NCBI GenBank assembly: GCA_018398805.1
Contig: JAGFBZ010000364.1
Coordinates: forward strand, 446,001-510,000
Length of the DNA stretch: 64,000 nucleotides
Direction: 5' to 3'
DNA from: Hirundichthys speculiger
Lineage: Eukaryota > Chordata > Actinopteri > Beloniformes > Exocoetidae
The notes under the pieces were generated by a model that was given only the letters and a program-made list of their open reading frames with translations, did not search any database and was not told the DNA's origin. This document shows, in pieces, positions 35,650 through 46,231 of the stretch. A program made the translations under genes and the position numbers. Numbering within the stretch: the stretch's first letter is position 1; each line of letters begins with the position of its first letter.

Positions 35650-36114
35650 ATTAACCTAAAAGTTGAAAGTTAGAAAACAACAATGAATGTTGTATTTAAA
35701 AAAAAATAAAACAAATAACTTTAGCGTGTATTTGAGGAGTGTGTGTCTGTGTCAGTTAAGACGTGGCAGGGCCGCCGCCGCCATTTTTTGATTCTGAGTG
35801 ACGACGCATCAACGTGCAGTTTTTGCGTCGATGTATTTTTTGCGTCAATGTCATCGATGACGTCGACGCGTCGTCCCAGCCCTATTTAATACGTCAAACC
35901 TGATCAGCCACCGTGAAACATAACCATTGCTTGGAGTTTTGAAATCGCGCTAACGTGAGCTAACGTGAGCTAACATGAGCTAACGTGAGCAAGCAAGCAC
36001 CAAGTCTCCCCTCCACTCCCCTCTTCTCTCCTCTCCTCTCCTCGCCATCATTTAGGAGCTGAAAGTGATTGGTTATTGGTATCGGTTTTAAAAAACACTT
36101 ATCGTGGATCCCTA
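34559..36114 (+). mobile_element. hAT element with BED-finger relic, interrupted by another hAT
   Basis: The element starts TAGGGGTGCACGATAATT and ends (reversed) TAGGGATCCACGATAAGT. Flanks are GGTATAAT (34551-34558) and GATATAAT (36115-36122), 8 bp with one mismatch. From ATG at 35008 the + strand reads VWNFVKVSEEDSSLVIC, then GGKNSTSFNT; after the inner element it continues SNLISHRE. This order (WNFF..., RGGK, FNTSNL..H) is the BED zinc finger of ZBED/hAT transposases. Compared with the copy at 17447, 24 bases around a zinc-binding Cys are missing, so the finger is dead. Without the insert the element is about 0.77 kb. Confidence 0.85.
35103..35884. mobile_element. hAT-like element nested in the BED-finger relic
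   Basis: The 782-bp element has TAGGGCTGGG / CCCAGCCCTA ends and a perfect 8-bp duplication TTTAATAC at 35095-35102 and 35885-35892. The duplication falls on the SFNT codons of the host element's BED finger. Subterminal ATCGATTAATC repeats lie on the left and CGACGCGTCG on the right. An (AAT)n microsatellite lies at 35618-35648. Confidence 0.93.
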
Positions 36115-36143
36115 GATATAATTTTCTTTGTTCTCATTTCCAG

Positions 36144-36889
36144 GTGAGAGGCCACACACCTGCGAAGTTTGTGGAAAAGGTTTCACCCTGAAGCAGCTTC
36201 TCAGAAACCACCAGCGTCTCCACGCTGACGTACGTCCATTCCACTGTGAACTGTGCGGGAAGAGCTTTTACCGATCGCACGGCCTGAAAATGCACCAGAT
36301 GGTCCACACCGGCGAGCGCGCCTACAACTGCCAGTACTGCAACAAAAGCTTCACAATCCAAGGCAATCTGCAGCGCCACCTGCGCATCCACACGGGCGAG
36401 AAGCCGTTCAAGTGCGAGACTTGCGGCAAAAGCTTCAACCAGGCGGACACGCTGAAGGGCCACCAGCGGACGCACACCGGCGAGCGACCCTTCAGCTGTG
36501 AGACCTGCGGGAAGTGTTTCATCCAGAAGAGCGCCTTGAAGATGCACCAGAAGACCGTCCACTCAGACGAGCGCTCGCTGGCGTGCGTTGCATGCGGCAC
36601 CGCCGTGACCTGCGTCGACTCGCTGCGCAAACACCTCCAGACGCACGCCATGACCATCCCGTGCGTGTGCCTGCTCTGCGGCCGACGCCTCTGCTCCATC
36701 ACAGAACTGCGCTCGCACCAGCAGCAGCACACGGTGGACCGGCCGCACGGCTGCGGGATCTGCGGGAAGAGCTTCAAGTCACCCGGTTACCTGAAGATCC
36801 ACCTGAGGACGCACAGCGGCGAGAGGCCGTTCTCCTGCGACATCTGCGGTCGCATGTTCACGCAGCACAGCAGCCTCAAATCACATCAG
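36144..36889 (+). CDS. zinc-finger gene C, exon 7: fingers 3-11
   Basis: Acceptor ctcatttccag, phase 1 in; donor CATCAG|GTGGGT, phase 0 out. It encodes nine fingers, mostly with TGEKP/TGERP linkers. Fingers 8 (LACVACGTAVTCV) and 9 (CVCLLCGRRLCSI) lack the usual aromatic residue after the second Cys and have irregular linkers, so they may not contact DNA. Finger 11 is split by the intron between its two histidines (SLKSHQ|VVH). Confidence 0.92.
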
Positions 36890-36999
36890 GTGGGTTTGGT
36901 TTGATCGGCATCCAGGATGAGAGTCGGTCATCAAATGTAATGAATGCATTCTTTCCCAGTTTGAGTCCAGTGGATCCCGGTATCTGCCCCCCCCCCCAT

Positions 37000-37215
37000 C
37001 AGGGAAGAAAAATATCTGTTGATGAGAAAACCTTGTTGTTCATTGTGTTCAAGTAGTGAGCTGAGCTCAGGATCACAATACTGCCCCCTGCAGGCACAGT
37101 CGGCACTAGACACGATGGGTGCAGCACTTCATCTGCTGTTCTTCTCCATCCAGATGTGCCCATCACTCTGAATCTGGACTCATCAGACCACACACACTGG
37201 GACCCACAACATCTG
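37000..37215 (-). mobile_element. Tc1-like transposase remnant
   Basis: The minus strand reads VWSDESRFRVMGTSGWRR, then LVPTVPAGGSIVIL. This matches the Tc1 transposase block around the first catalytic Asp (WxDESxF) and the conserved PTVxxGGGSxMVWG segment. Both ends are lost. It lies in intron 7 of gene C. Confidence 0.72.
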
Positions 37216-37384
37216 CTAAAAGACAAGAAATAAACACTAAATTCTGGGTGAACATGACTTGATAGTGAAATTAATTTCTCCATGCAGCAAGATGTTTTAC
37301 TTGAGAAGATATCTGGTGTCCAGTTCAGGTCTGGTAGGTGTTCAACAGTTTCAAACAAGTAAAAAGAGCTGAATTTTAGATTAA

Positions 37385-37803
37385 ACTAGAAAAGCACTCA
37401 GAGAGCGCAGACCTCCGCCAAGTGCAACAGTTCACCCATATAGCGATTTACAGATTGCGATAAAATCCATGTTCTGGATCAGATCTGGATCAGCCTTTTA
37501 AATTTGATAGAGGTTTCCATTGTCAGTCCCTGAGTCAAATTTCATGAGTTTTGGGCAATAATTAACAGAGATATTGAGAAACAAAATTTTTGGCCCCATT
37601 AACTGCAATGTTATTGAAAATTTGAAAGTGATCCAGAATCCAGGATTTCTTCTGGATCACACCCAAAATGAAATCAGTTCTTCCTTATCAAATTTCCGAC
37701 AACTCCTGAAAATTTCATCAAAATCCATCCATAACTTTTTGAGTTATCTTGAACACAGACAGATAAACGCTGGTAAAAACAACCTCCTCGGTGGAGGTAA
37801 TTA
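37385..37803. mobile_element. dispersed repeat with short inverted ends
   Basis: It runs from GCAGACCTCCGCCAAG to CCTCGGTGGAGGTAA, whose ends are imperfect inverted repeats around ACCTCCRCC. The body (AAATTTCATCAAAATCCATC, CATAACTTTTTGAGTTAT) is of a type I associate with a common fish repeat. Class not assigned. Confidence 0.5.
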
Positions 37804-38281
37804 CCTAAAAGCAGACATAGAAAAGTGAAAGACAAAGAAAATTAGCAAATAACTCATAATTCTAGGTCACTAAAAAATGAAGACGCTGGAAAAATGACAA
37901 AGAAAAAAAGATAAACAAAATAGGTTAAAAATGTGTAGCTTGAACAGATATTTGACTGTAGCTGAGTAATTTTCCCCTAGAATTTAGTGTTTATTTCTTG
38001 TATTTTTGTGGGGATTTTTTGTGCAGGAACAAGAAAGTAAACTAATAAGTTAAAGTGGTTATCACAAACAATTAGTGTTTGTTATGTGGTTACTTGAAAC
38101 AAGATTTTTTATAGTGAAAGAGAAAGTTAAAAGCTGGAACTCTGGGATTATTGCTTTTTTTCATCAGTAAATGACTGAATTTAAGATTTTCTGGCTTATT
38201 AAGACATAAGATACATTGATGATGAATTTAAGAGTCTACCACAGACTCAATAATTAGATTATATGTAAAGCAAGATAAATA

Positions 38282-38283
<2 letters not shown>

Positions 38284-38367
<84 letters not shown>
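38284..38367. repeat. (AT)n microsatellite
   Basis: About 42 AT units; a second AT block follows the adjacent element at 38752-38830. Confidence 0.95.
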
Positions 38368-38368
<1 letters not shown>

Positions 38369-38372
<4 letters not shown>

Positions 38373-38738
38373 TCATGGAAAAAATTATTAGACCACCATT
38401 TTTTCTTCACTTTCTTGTTCATTTTAATACCTGGTACCACTAAACGTCATCATGTGACTAAAACAGACAGAAAAGAAAACACTGAATGCATAAAAGCAGT
38501 GTTTTTGGCAGTACAACGCCATAGCTATTGATGTAAAAACTTAAGTGATTTAGGTTATAATCAAGAAAACCATGGAAAATGGTAAGATATCAGCTCTTAA
38601 ATAAAACTCTTATGAGCAATCTTTGTGGTTATCGTTATGTTTGTCCAAACAAATGTACCTTTAGTTGTACCAGGCATTAAAATGAACAAGAAACTGAAGA
38701 AAACAAGGGTGGTCTAATCATTTTTTTTCCATGACTGT
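38369..38738. mobile_element. mariner-type MITE inside an AT microsatellite
   Basis: Both ends read ACAGTCATGGAAAAAA and then TTAGACCACC, with inverted repeats of about 70 bases reaching CATTTTAATRCCTGGTAC. TA flanks and insertion in (AT)n fit the TA target choice of Tc1/mariner elements. It is about 370 bp and non-coding. Confidence 0.83.
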
Positions 38739-38796
38739 ATATGTGTATACATATATATATATATATCTATATATATATATATATATATATTATATA

Positions 38797-38833
<37 letters not shown>

Positions 38834-39262
38834 TGTGTTTATGACTAAGCATTTTGTGATTTTTACTGTTAATTTTCTTCAAACAATAGAAAACACATCA
38901 TAATTGATCACTTATTTTTTTTTAAATGACCCGTTAAAAGCAGTTCAACATTTTCCACGACATGTTTTAGCACATGGATTTATAAAGAACGAGAAGCTTC
39001 TCATTCATCAGTTAGGGCTGAATAACATGAACTTGCTTATCCAGGTGGTGACCTTTATTTTTGGCCAGGCTGTGTGTAAATTTCTATTTGTCTGAATTAG
39101 ATGCTTTAGAAAACACTAAGGCTACTTGTAGTTAAATGCTCAGTTAGAAAACACCAGAGAAATAATGCAGGGTCGACCACACTGCTGCAGGATGACGGTC
39201 GCTGATGTCTGTAAATAAAGATTTCAGTTTACAGCTCCTGTTTTAACTCTCTTTGTCCAAAG

Positions 39263-39529
39263 GTGGTCCACACCGGAGCAAAACCGTTCAGCTGCGACAC
39301 TTGCGGCAAATGTTTCAGCAACTCGGGCAACCTGAACAGACACCAGCGCATCCACACTGGGGAGAAGCCGTTCAGCTGCGACACCTGCGGCCGCAGCTTC
39401 AACCAGGGCAACAGCCTGAAGGCCCACCTGCAGATTCACACCGGCGAGAAACAGTTCATGTGCGACAAGTGCGGGAAGAGTTTCTCCTACCTGAGGAACC
39501 TGAAGGACCACAAGTGTTTCTACATCTGA
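39263..39529 (+). CDS. zinc-finger gene C, exon 8: fingers 12-14 and stop
   Basis: After the acceptor ttgtccaaag (phase 0) it completes finger 11 and encodes three more fingers, ending FMCDKCGKSFSYLRNLKDHK then CFYI and TGA. The last finger again has Cys where the final His should be, as in genes A and B. The full model is eight exons, 1950 coding bases, 649 residues and 14 fingers. Likely a nuclear DNA-binding regulator; orthologue unknown. Confidence 0.9.
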   Translation: MVHTGAKPFSCDTCGKCFSNSGNLNRHQRIHTGEKPFSCDTCGRSFNQGNSLKAHLQIHTGEKQFMCDKCGKSFSYLRNLKDHKCFYI

Positions 39530-42500
39530 AGCTGAGCCTCGACGTGGCAGAGCAAATGATGCAACCATCAGCTTCTTTTCCTTTTTCTCGGACTGTCCAC
39601 GTTGAAAGCCCACAACTGAACGTACACGTTCATTATACATCAACCACACGGACCGCTGGAACATATGGGGCAGGGAAGTCGTATTTCTTAACTGCTGTGA
39701 GAACGTTGTTTTCTGTCTGCACATTTTTCAGACTTCAAGAGTTGAGTCTTGATTATTAAAAAAAACGACTGGTGAACGAGGGAAGATTTACAAATCAGTT
39801 TCACTGTTTTTTCAGTCCGTCTCAGAGGAGTATTCTGTTGGGGAGCTTTTAAATGATATCTCACCACATAAACTGTTAAATCTGAAGCTGTTTTCACACA
39901 TGAACAACAAAGAATGACCAAAGAATCAGGCCCAGATTTCTTTCCCCGACAGTTGCATGTTCACGCGGACGCGACACAGCAGGGGTTTCTCCGTGTGAGA
40001 CGCCTTCTCAGAAGATGAAACTAGACGGCACAGAGCATCACGCAGAAAACTCAGTGAAAAATCATTAATTACAGTCCACCAAGGATGGACGATGAGCCGC
40101 ACGTGTCTGTAACAACTGTTTTGTGTTGATTTCTATTCACATCTACTGTAAGGCTGACCTTTTAAATCATACTGAATCTAGAACTGTTTTTTTTTTTTTT
40201 TTTTCTTAAAAATTGTGCCTGTGCATTTTATTTTTCCTCAGTCACGACACAGCTGCACCTTTGATTTCTTTCTGCGTTTGTCAGAAACAAGGTGAGCAGC
40301 AGACTTGCCTTTGTCTGCCTGATCAAAAAGAAGCATCTTGCATTAATTGACCTTGTTGAACACGGCCCAGTTAAATTTCATTTAAGAGCCACATGAGTCC
40401 TCACGTCTCCTTACTCACCTCCACCTGCCTGGCAGAGCAGCTGCAGCCTGACTGTGTCATTTTACATGCAAGTACAATTAAAATCGAAATGTGCCAACAT
40501 GTTCTCTCTACATTTAAAATCCCACTACTACAAAGGCCCCATTAGCCTAGCTTAGCATAGTCGCTGAAAGTGGATTGCTACACTTAGGTTAAAGTGACGA
40601 AATGAACTTCCAGACAGCGCTAACATGTCCTCGCATGTTGTGACTTGTGCATTTACTTTATTTAGAAATAATGATACGAGACTTATGAAATGAGACGTAA
40701 CAAATCTTTCCCGCCTACCCGCCAGTGGCTAATGTGACTTCTTACTATGATCAGGTTAGTTGGGTCAAACGATATAGAGGCATAAAAACCGCTGGTTTTG
40801 GAAGCTGATTGTAAACCGTGCTAACTAGCTTATGGACTTAACTGACTTTCTCAAACTCTGTTTCCTGGCAACAGTGCTGCTGCAGACGGTCACTGTGTCC
40901 CCAGGTAGCAGTGCGTTGCTGTAGTTCCTTATAGTTACTGATTTGCTGGATGGTTGCATCTCATTTTCCATAGTTGTTTCTACTCAAAGCAAATGTACAA
41001 GTCACAAAATGTGAATTATTAGTTATTTTGGAGTTATTAAGAAGTAGATATTGTCTCTTCTGCCATGTGTATCAATCCACATTGAGTAACTATCCGGGGG
41101 GGGGGGGCTTTCATCAGACCAGGTTATTCAAATGTGGAGGATGTGCGGTCTACACCTCTGGGGATACCTCATGTTGTTGTGTCCTTTCAGTTAATTGTAG
41201 CTGATGATTAACATTGAGTCTTAACAGGTGTTTTGTTTTGTTTTTTTGTTTTTTTTTTTTAAGTTCACATGTTCAAGATTCAAGTTTCCGTCCAACACTA
41301 AAAAGAGGAAAAGCTTCATTAATTATTTAACAAAACACTGTATGAAAGCAGAGATGGTAGAGGGAAAGTATGAAGGTCTGATACTCGTTGGCGGTTCTGT
41401 ATTATAATTACTGTATCACTATTAAAGCTGTAAAGGTCCACAAGAAATACTGAGGTACTCTGTATCACATCCAGTCTGAAAATGGCAATGTTTTGGTCAC
41501 ATCTCCTAATATTGATAATATAAAGTTTAATTGCTGTAATACTTATGCTGTAATAAAGAAAGTACAGACAGGCAGAAAAAAGGTTAATACTGCAGATAAT
41601 TGCCTTTCTATTATCACAAGGAACTTGTTTACTTGTTAATTTTTTTTTTTTTTTTATTTCCTGTTGTCCCTCCAGAAAATCTCCAGAAACTTTCAGGACT
41701 GCAACGGTTGTGTGAAAACAGCTAAAAACCTCAACGGTGTGATCAGTTTATTTTGGTGTATGCTAATTTTTTTTTTGTGTGTGTTATTATTAATACTAAC
41801 TGAAAGTGGCCTTGTGTTCCTATGACAGGTTGTGCCAACAGAACAACAGTGACCCAAACAGTCTGGTTTTGTCAGTAACTTGTGTGTGGAGAGAACACTA
41901 GTTCCTTAAGATTGTGACTGTGATGGTAGAAATATAAAATGTACACGTTTTCTTTCTCTTATTGACTTGTATAGTGCTTTTAAAACAGCATAAAGACAGA
42001 CTGATCTCCTCGTTCGTCTCTGCACGTCGACCCAGTAGAAATGTAGAGAATATTCATGCAACTACAGTCTCACAAATATACCTGTCAGATAGACGGTGCT
42101 AAGATTTCTGGGAGGATCCAGAGTCCTGCACCTGGTTGGACTTCAAGCTAAGTTTATAGCTCTTTAAAAAGACACTAAGCTCCATCTTAACCAGCTCATT
42201 TCCATCCAATTTTCAGCTCTGAGAGGGTTAACTGTGGTTTTTTTCCTCTGGTTTTAACTTAAACTTGATCTGAGAGGGAGCAGGTTTCATTCAGACATAC
42301 TAGCTTCACACAGGAATCATCAGTGTGCTCTTAAAGATACGTTCACGTGGTGTAAATGAAGCTGCGATTATAAAGTGTTTGAACCACTGGCTGCGGTTGA
42401 AGGTCCACGTGCTCCAGAGATGATTCTTGGAGTCCTGTTCATATTTGTTGGCGGTGCTTTAAATATACAATAATTTAATACTCCACAGTGTGTTAAATCA

Positions 42501-42700
42501 TTTATTACTCAGTCTCAAATTAGCTTTTATATTGTCAGGATACTGCAGCAATCATGCTCTAAAAACTTCATGAGTGTTTTTTTTTTTTCTTCTGCAGAAC
42601 TATAACTTCCTGTTTACTGTCAGCTCCTCGCCAACAGGTGGCGCTAAACCCACGACAGCCGTTGACCTCTAAATCCTTGGAGTGGTTTCATTCATTTCCA
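39530..42700. other. 3' UTR of gene C and intergenic sequence
   Basis: An ATTAAA at 39755-39760 is a possible poly(A) signal. After that I see no exon-like frames, only T-runs and a G-run near 41096. Confidence 0.45.
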
Positions 42701-42705
42701 TCTTT

Positions 42706-42755
42706 TGTATAGATAGATAGATAGATACTTTATTCATCTCAAAGAGAAATTTGCA
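42706..42755. repeat. (GATA)n plus dispersed-repeat fragment
   Basis: ATAGATAGATAGATACTTTA followed by TTCATCTCAAAGAGAAATT. The same head and body occur at 48505-48545 (ATACTTTATTTATCCCATAA), so both are copies of one dispersed repeat. Confidence 0.45.
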
Positions 42756-43065
42756 ATGTTTGTATGTTTACCTGTGAAAGGTGGACGTTCTGCCCCCTTT
42801 AGAGTTAAAAACAAACCAAAAAAAAACCTCTTTCCCTCCTGTTACAGGTTCTCCCTAACTCTGCAACTGAATATTCTAAAGAAAAATAATCGTGAACTAA
42901 AAAAACAACTTCAATTTAAAGGAATAGTTGTCACTCCTCTTTTTTGAAAGCGTGTAATTTATTAAGGCAGGAGACTGTCTGCAGCTGTGAGGAGCATCTG
43001 GCTGAACTGACATGGAGCCGTACGGGTCAGGCTGGCTGTGATCCCTCCAGACAACCCTCCAACAA

Positions 43066-43102
43066 CCTCCATGTTGTTGAGGAGGACCCAACAACATGGA
43101 GG
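43066..43102. repeat. 14-bp perfect inverted repeat in a hairpin cluster
   Basis: CCTCCATGTTGTTG and its exact reverse complement at 43089-43102 are 9 bases apart. Around it, further CCAACAACC / GGTTGTTGG words and CAACCCTGAAGGGTTG give overlapping fold-backs. Confidence 0.75.
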
Positions 43103-43537
43103 AGGGTCCTCCACGTCCTCCAACAACCCTGAAGGGTTGTAGCGACAGACAGCACTCGCTACAACGGGCTGAACAGGAGATTGTTGTGGTCCTCAAATAT
43201 ATGCCAGGGTGATCCCCCCCCCCCCAGATTTAGATGCTTTTGGGTTGTTGTTTTTTTAATGTACTTATTTTTTATATATAGATTTTAAGTTTCAGGAGAA
43301 AGTGAGCATTCTGATGTAGCTTATGAACTTAGAAAAATTAGGAAAAAAATGTGCTTTTATGAAAGAAATCGTTAATTGCATTTGAACTTAAACAGGAATT
43401 TCTTGTAAAACACCAGGCTTTCAGCGGACTCGTACATACTTAGAGCTCCCACGCATATGAAACAAGATAGATTCGTGTTTTTGTGACTATTAAAATATGT
43501 CCCAAGAGCCAGTTTCTGTGACCGAGCGTCAAGGCCT

Positions 43538-43625
43538 TCAATCAATCAATCAATCAATCTTTATTTGTATAGCGCTTTTCATACAAAAACATGCAACACA
43601 AAGTGCTTTACAGAATTAAAAACAG
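43538..43625 (-). mobile_element. LINE 3' tail fragment
   Basis: The minus strand reads AAAAGCGCTATACAAATAAA then (GATT)n, the common fish LINE 3' end, with a short upstream part (CTGTAAAGCACTTTGTG). Confidence 0.6.
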
Positions 43626-43799
43626 CCTTCAGCCTGCTATCTATCCCACAGCACCAGAGCCATATACTCCTCCTGAAGGTGGTGGGACCACAGGACAGCT
43701 GACCCACGTCATCTGTTTGGACTCAGCTCCACCGGACCCCGAGCCAACTCACAACTGGACAAGAAACAACCTAATCCTTGATTTTTTCTTTTTTTTTTT

Positions 43800-43862
43800 T
43801 TTAATGAGATTTGTGGCTCTAGTCACCTTTATTAACAGTGAGAGAACAGAGGAGACTAGGAG
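43800..43862 (-). mobile_element. SINE 3' fragment
   Basis: The minus strand CACTGTTAATAAAGGTGACT matches the tail of the SINE at 12925. It directly precedes the GGAT array. Confidence 0.45.
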
Positions 43863-43866
43863 GTGC

Positions 43867-44962
43867 TGGATGGATGGATGGATGGAGGGATGGATGGGAG
43901 GGAGGGATGGAGGGAGATGGAGGGATGGATGGATGGATGGATGGATGATGGATGGATGGATGGATGGAATGGATGATAGATGGATGATGGATGGATGGGA
44001 TGGATGGATGGATGGATGGCTGGGCTGGCTGGATGGGCTGGATGGCTGGATGGCTGGATGGATGGCTGGATGGATGGATGGATGGCTGGCTGGCTGGCTG
44101 GATGGATGGGATGGCTGGCTGGCTGGCTGATGGCTGGCTGGCTGGCTGCTCCTTGCTGGCTGGCTGCGGCTGGCTGGCTGGCTGGATGGCTGGCTGGCTG
44201 GATGGATGGCTGGCTGGCTGGATGCTGGCTGGCTGGGATGGATGGATGGATGATGGATGGATGGATGGATGGATGCTGGATGGATGGATGGATGATGGAG
44301 GGATGATGCTGGCTGGCTGGATGGATGGATGGATGATGGATGGATGGATGGATGGATGGGCTGGATGGATGGATGGAGATGGATGGATGGATGGATGGGA
44401 TGGCTGGATGGCTGGATGGATGGATGGATGGATGGATGGATGGATGGATGGATGGATGGCTGGATGGATGGATGATGGATGGATGATAGATGGATGGATG
44501 GGTGGATGGATGGATGGATGGATGATGGATGGATGGATGGATGGATGGATGGCTGGATGGCTGGATGGATGGCTGGATGGATGGATGGATGGGCTGGATG
44601 GCTGGATGGATGGATGGATGGATGATGGAGGTGGCTGGATGGATGGATGGATGGATGGATGCATGGATGCTGGATGGATGATGGATGGATGGATGGATGG
44701 CTGGATGGATGATGGATGGATGGCTGGATGGATGGCTGGCATGGCGGATGATGGATGGACTGGATGATGGATGGCGATGGCTGGATGGATGCTGGATGGC
44801 TGGATGGCATGGATGGATGGATGGATGGATGGATGGATGGATGGATGGATGGATGGATGGATGGATGGATGGATGGATGGATGGATGGATGGATGGATGG
44901 ATGGATGGATGGATGATGGATGGATGGGATGGATGGATGGATGGATGGATGGATGGATGATA
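43867..44962 (+). repeat. (GGAT)n/(GGCT)n satellite-like array, 1.1 kb
   Basis: Tetranucleotide units GGAT dominate, with GGCT-rich patches (43990-44240, 44570-44800) and a pure GGAT core at 44808-44912. Both strands have long open frames (MDGW... and IHPS...) because a 12-base period contains no stop. These are artefacts. Confidence 0.95.
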
Positions 44963-45000
44963 GATCAGAGCTCATGATTTGGGCCACATTTGGGTGCTCC

Positions 45001-45200
45001 AAGGACCAGGTTTGGACCAAAGACCAGATGTGGACCAAGAACCAGGTGTGGACCAAGGACCAGGTGTGGACCAAGGACCAGGTGTGAACCAAGACCAGGT
45101 GTGAACCAAAGACCAGGTGTGGACCAAGGACCAGGTGTGGACCAAGGACCAGGTGTGGACCAAGGACCAGGTGTGAACCAAGGACCAGGTGTGAACCAAA
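45001..45200 (+). repeat. 18-bp minisatellite
   Basis: About 11 units near GGACCAGGTGTGGACCAA, with GAACC variants. It begins about 40 bases after the GGAT array. Confidence 0.92.
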
Positions 45201-45624
45201 GAGCCACAGAAAATGAAGAGTTGGACCACGTCTGGTGGGTGTGAAGCCACACTGACCTTGGCTCAGTCAAGATAAATGCCAAAGAAAACTGTGGATGTAA
45301 GTTTGGGCCAACCGTTCTTTATTATCCGGGAAATAATTACATTTAACACTCAAAATACGCGTCTGTCTTTGTGTGCGCTTCTGTGTTTTTTTTAAAAATA
45401 CTTTTCTCCATGAATTTGCCGCCTTTTACACCCCGGGAATGAACATTTTTGAGGCCGTGTTCCTGGTTTGGGGTTATGAAGGCAGTTGTAATATAACCAG
45501 GGAACAGGTTTATAATAAAGGAGTATATTTGATCGTCTGTTGATTCCCCCCCCCTGGGGTCAACGTGCTCTGTGGTTGGATCAATCCCTACTGACATGCT
45601 CAGAGCTGCACAGATCACTAGCTG

Positions 45625-45625
<1 letters not shown>

Positions 45626-45693
<68 letters not shown>

Positions 45694-45695
45694 CA
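45626..45695. repeat. (CA)n microsatellite
   Basis: About 35 CA units with two CG interruptions. Confidence 0.95.
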
Positions 45696-45879
45696 TCGCC
45701 CCCAGATGTGGAGAACAACATGAAAGAAGACTCACCCACCACCACTCTGGCTTTTCCATAGCCCATTAGATTTTATCGACAGTTCCACAGCCAGTATTTT
45801 ATTTTTTATTTTTTTTTTGGTTTCTAATTGGTTTAAACACAGCTGACTGGACAGTGATGCCGATGACGCCTGTGTGCTC

Positions 45880-46140
45880 TGAAACACAGTGTTCAGTACA
45901 GCCCCGCCGCTCCGGCTGATCTTTACCGCATCGACCCTCTCGCCCTTCCCACAGCAGAACGCTGACGTTCCTGGCAGTTGTCGTTCTCCGCCCGATGACG
46001 GCCGACTCGCCCGCGCCGTCGCCCACCTGCTCGGTCCAGTACAAGTCAGAACCCCGAGACCGCGGGGAACCCCGGGTCACTGAGAGTGTCGGTCGTAACG
46101 AGGACGTGAGGCTGCGAGGGAAGGAAGGATGAGGCCATGG
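45880..46140. other. GC-rich patch of unknown role
   Basis: A local CpG-rich segment in AT-rich surroundings has an acceptor-like tract (CTCGCCCTTCCCACAG near 45954). Frames of 42-94 codons are open on both strands, but none resembles a protein family I know. It could be a terminal exon, a regulatory island or a retrocopy scrap. Confidence 0.3.
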
Positions 46141-46231
46141 GTTCGCTCCAACCGGTCCAGTTCAGTCCATGTAAGATTTTCTCTTTTCACTGCATGACTG
46201 TAAGATTCCTGAAACTTTAACGGGTCTCTAC

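Noticed and set aside
38228..38440. Minus-strand frame rich in YIYIYI
   Set aside because: AT microsatellite translation.
43749..45092. A 447-codon frame on the minus strand (HPSIHPSI) and MDGWMDGW frames on +
   Set aside because: Artefacts of the GGAT/GGCT tetranucleotide array.
44965..45282. Repetitive frames ([10 protein letters not shown]) over the 18-bp minisatellite
   Set aside because: The 18-base period is a multiple of three, so the frame stays open by chance.
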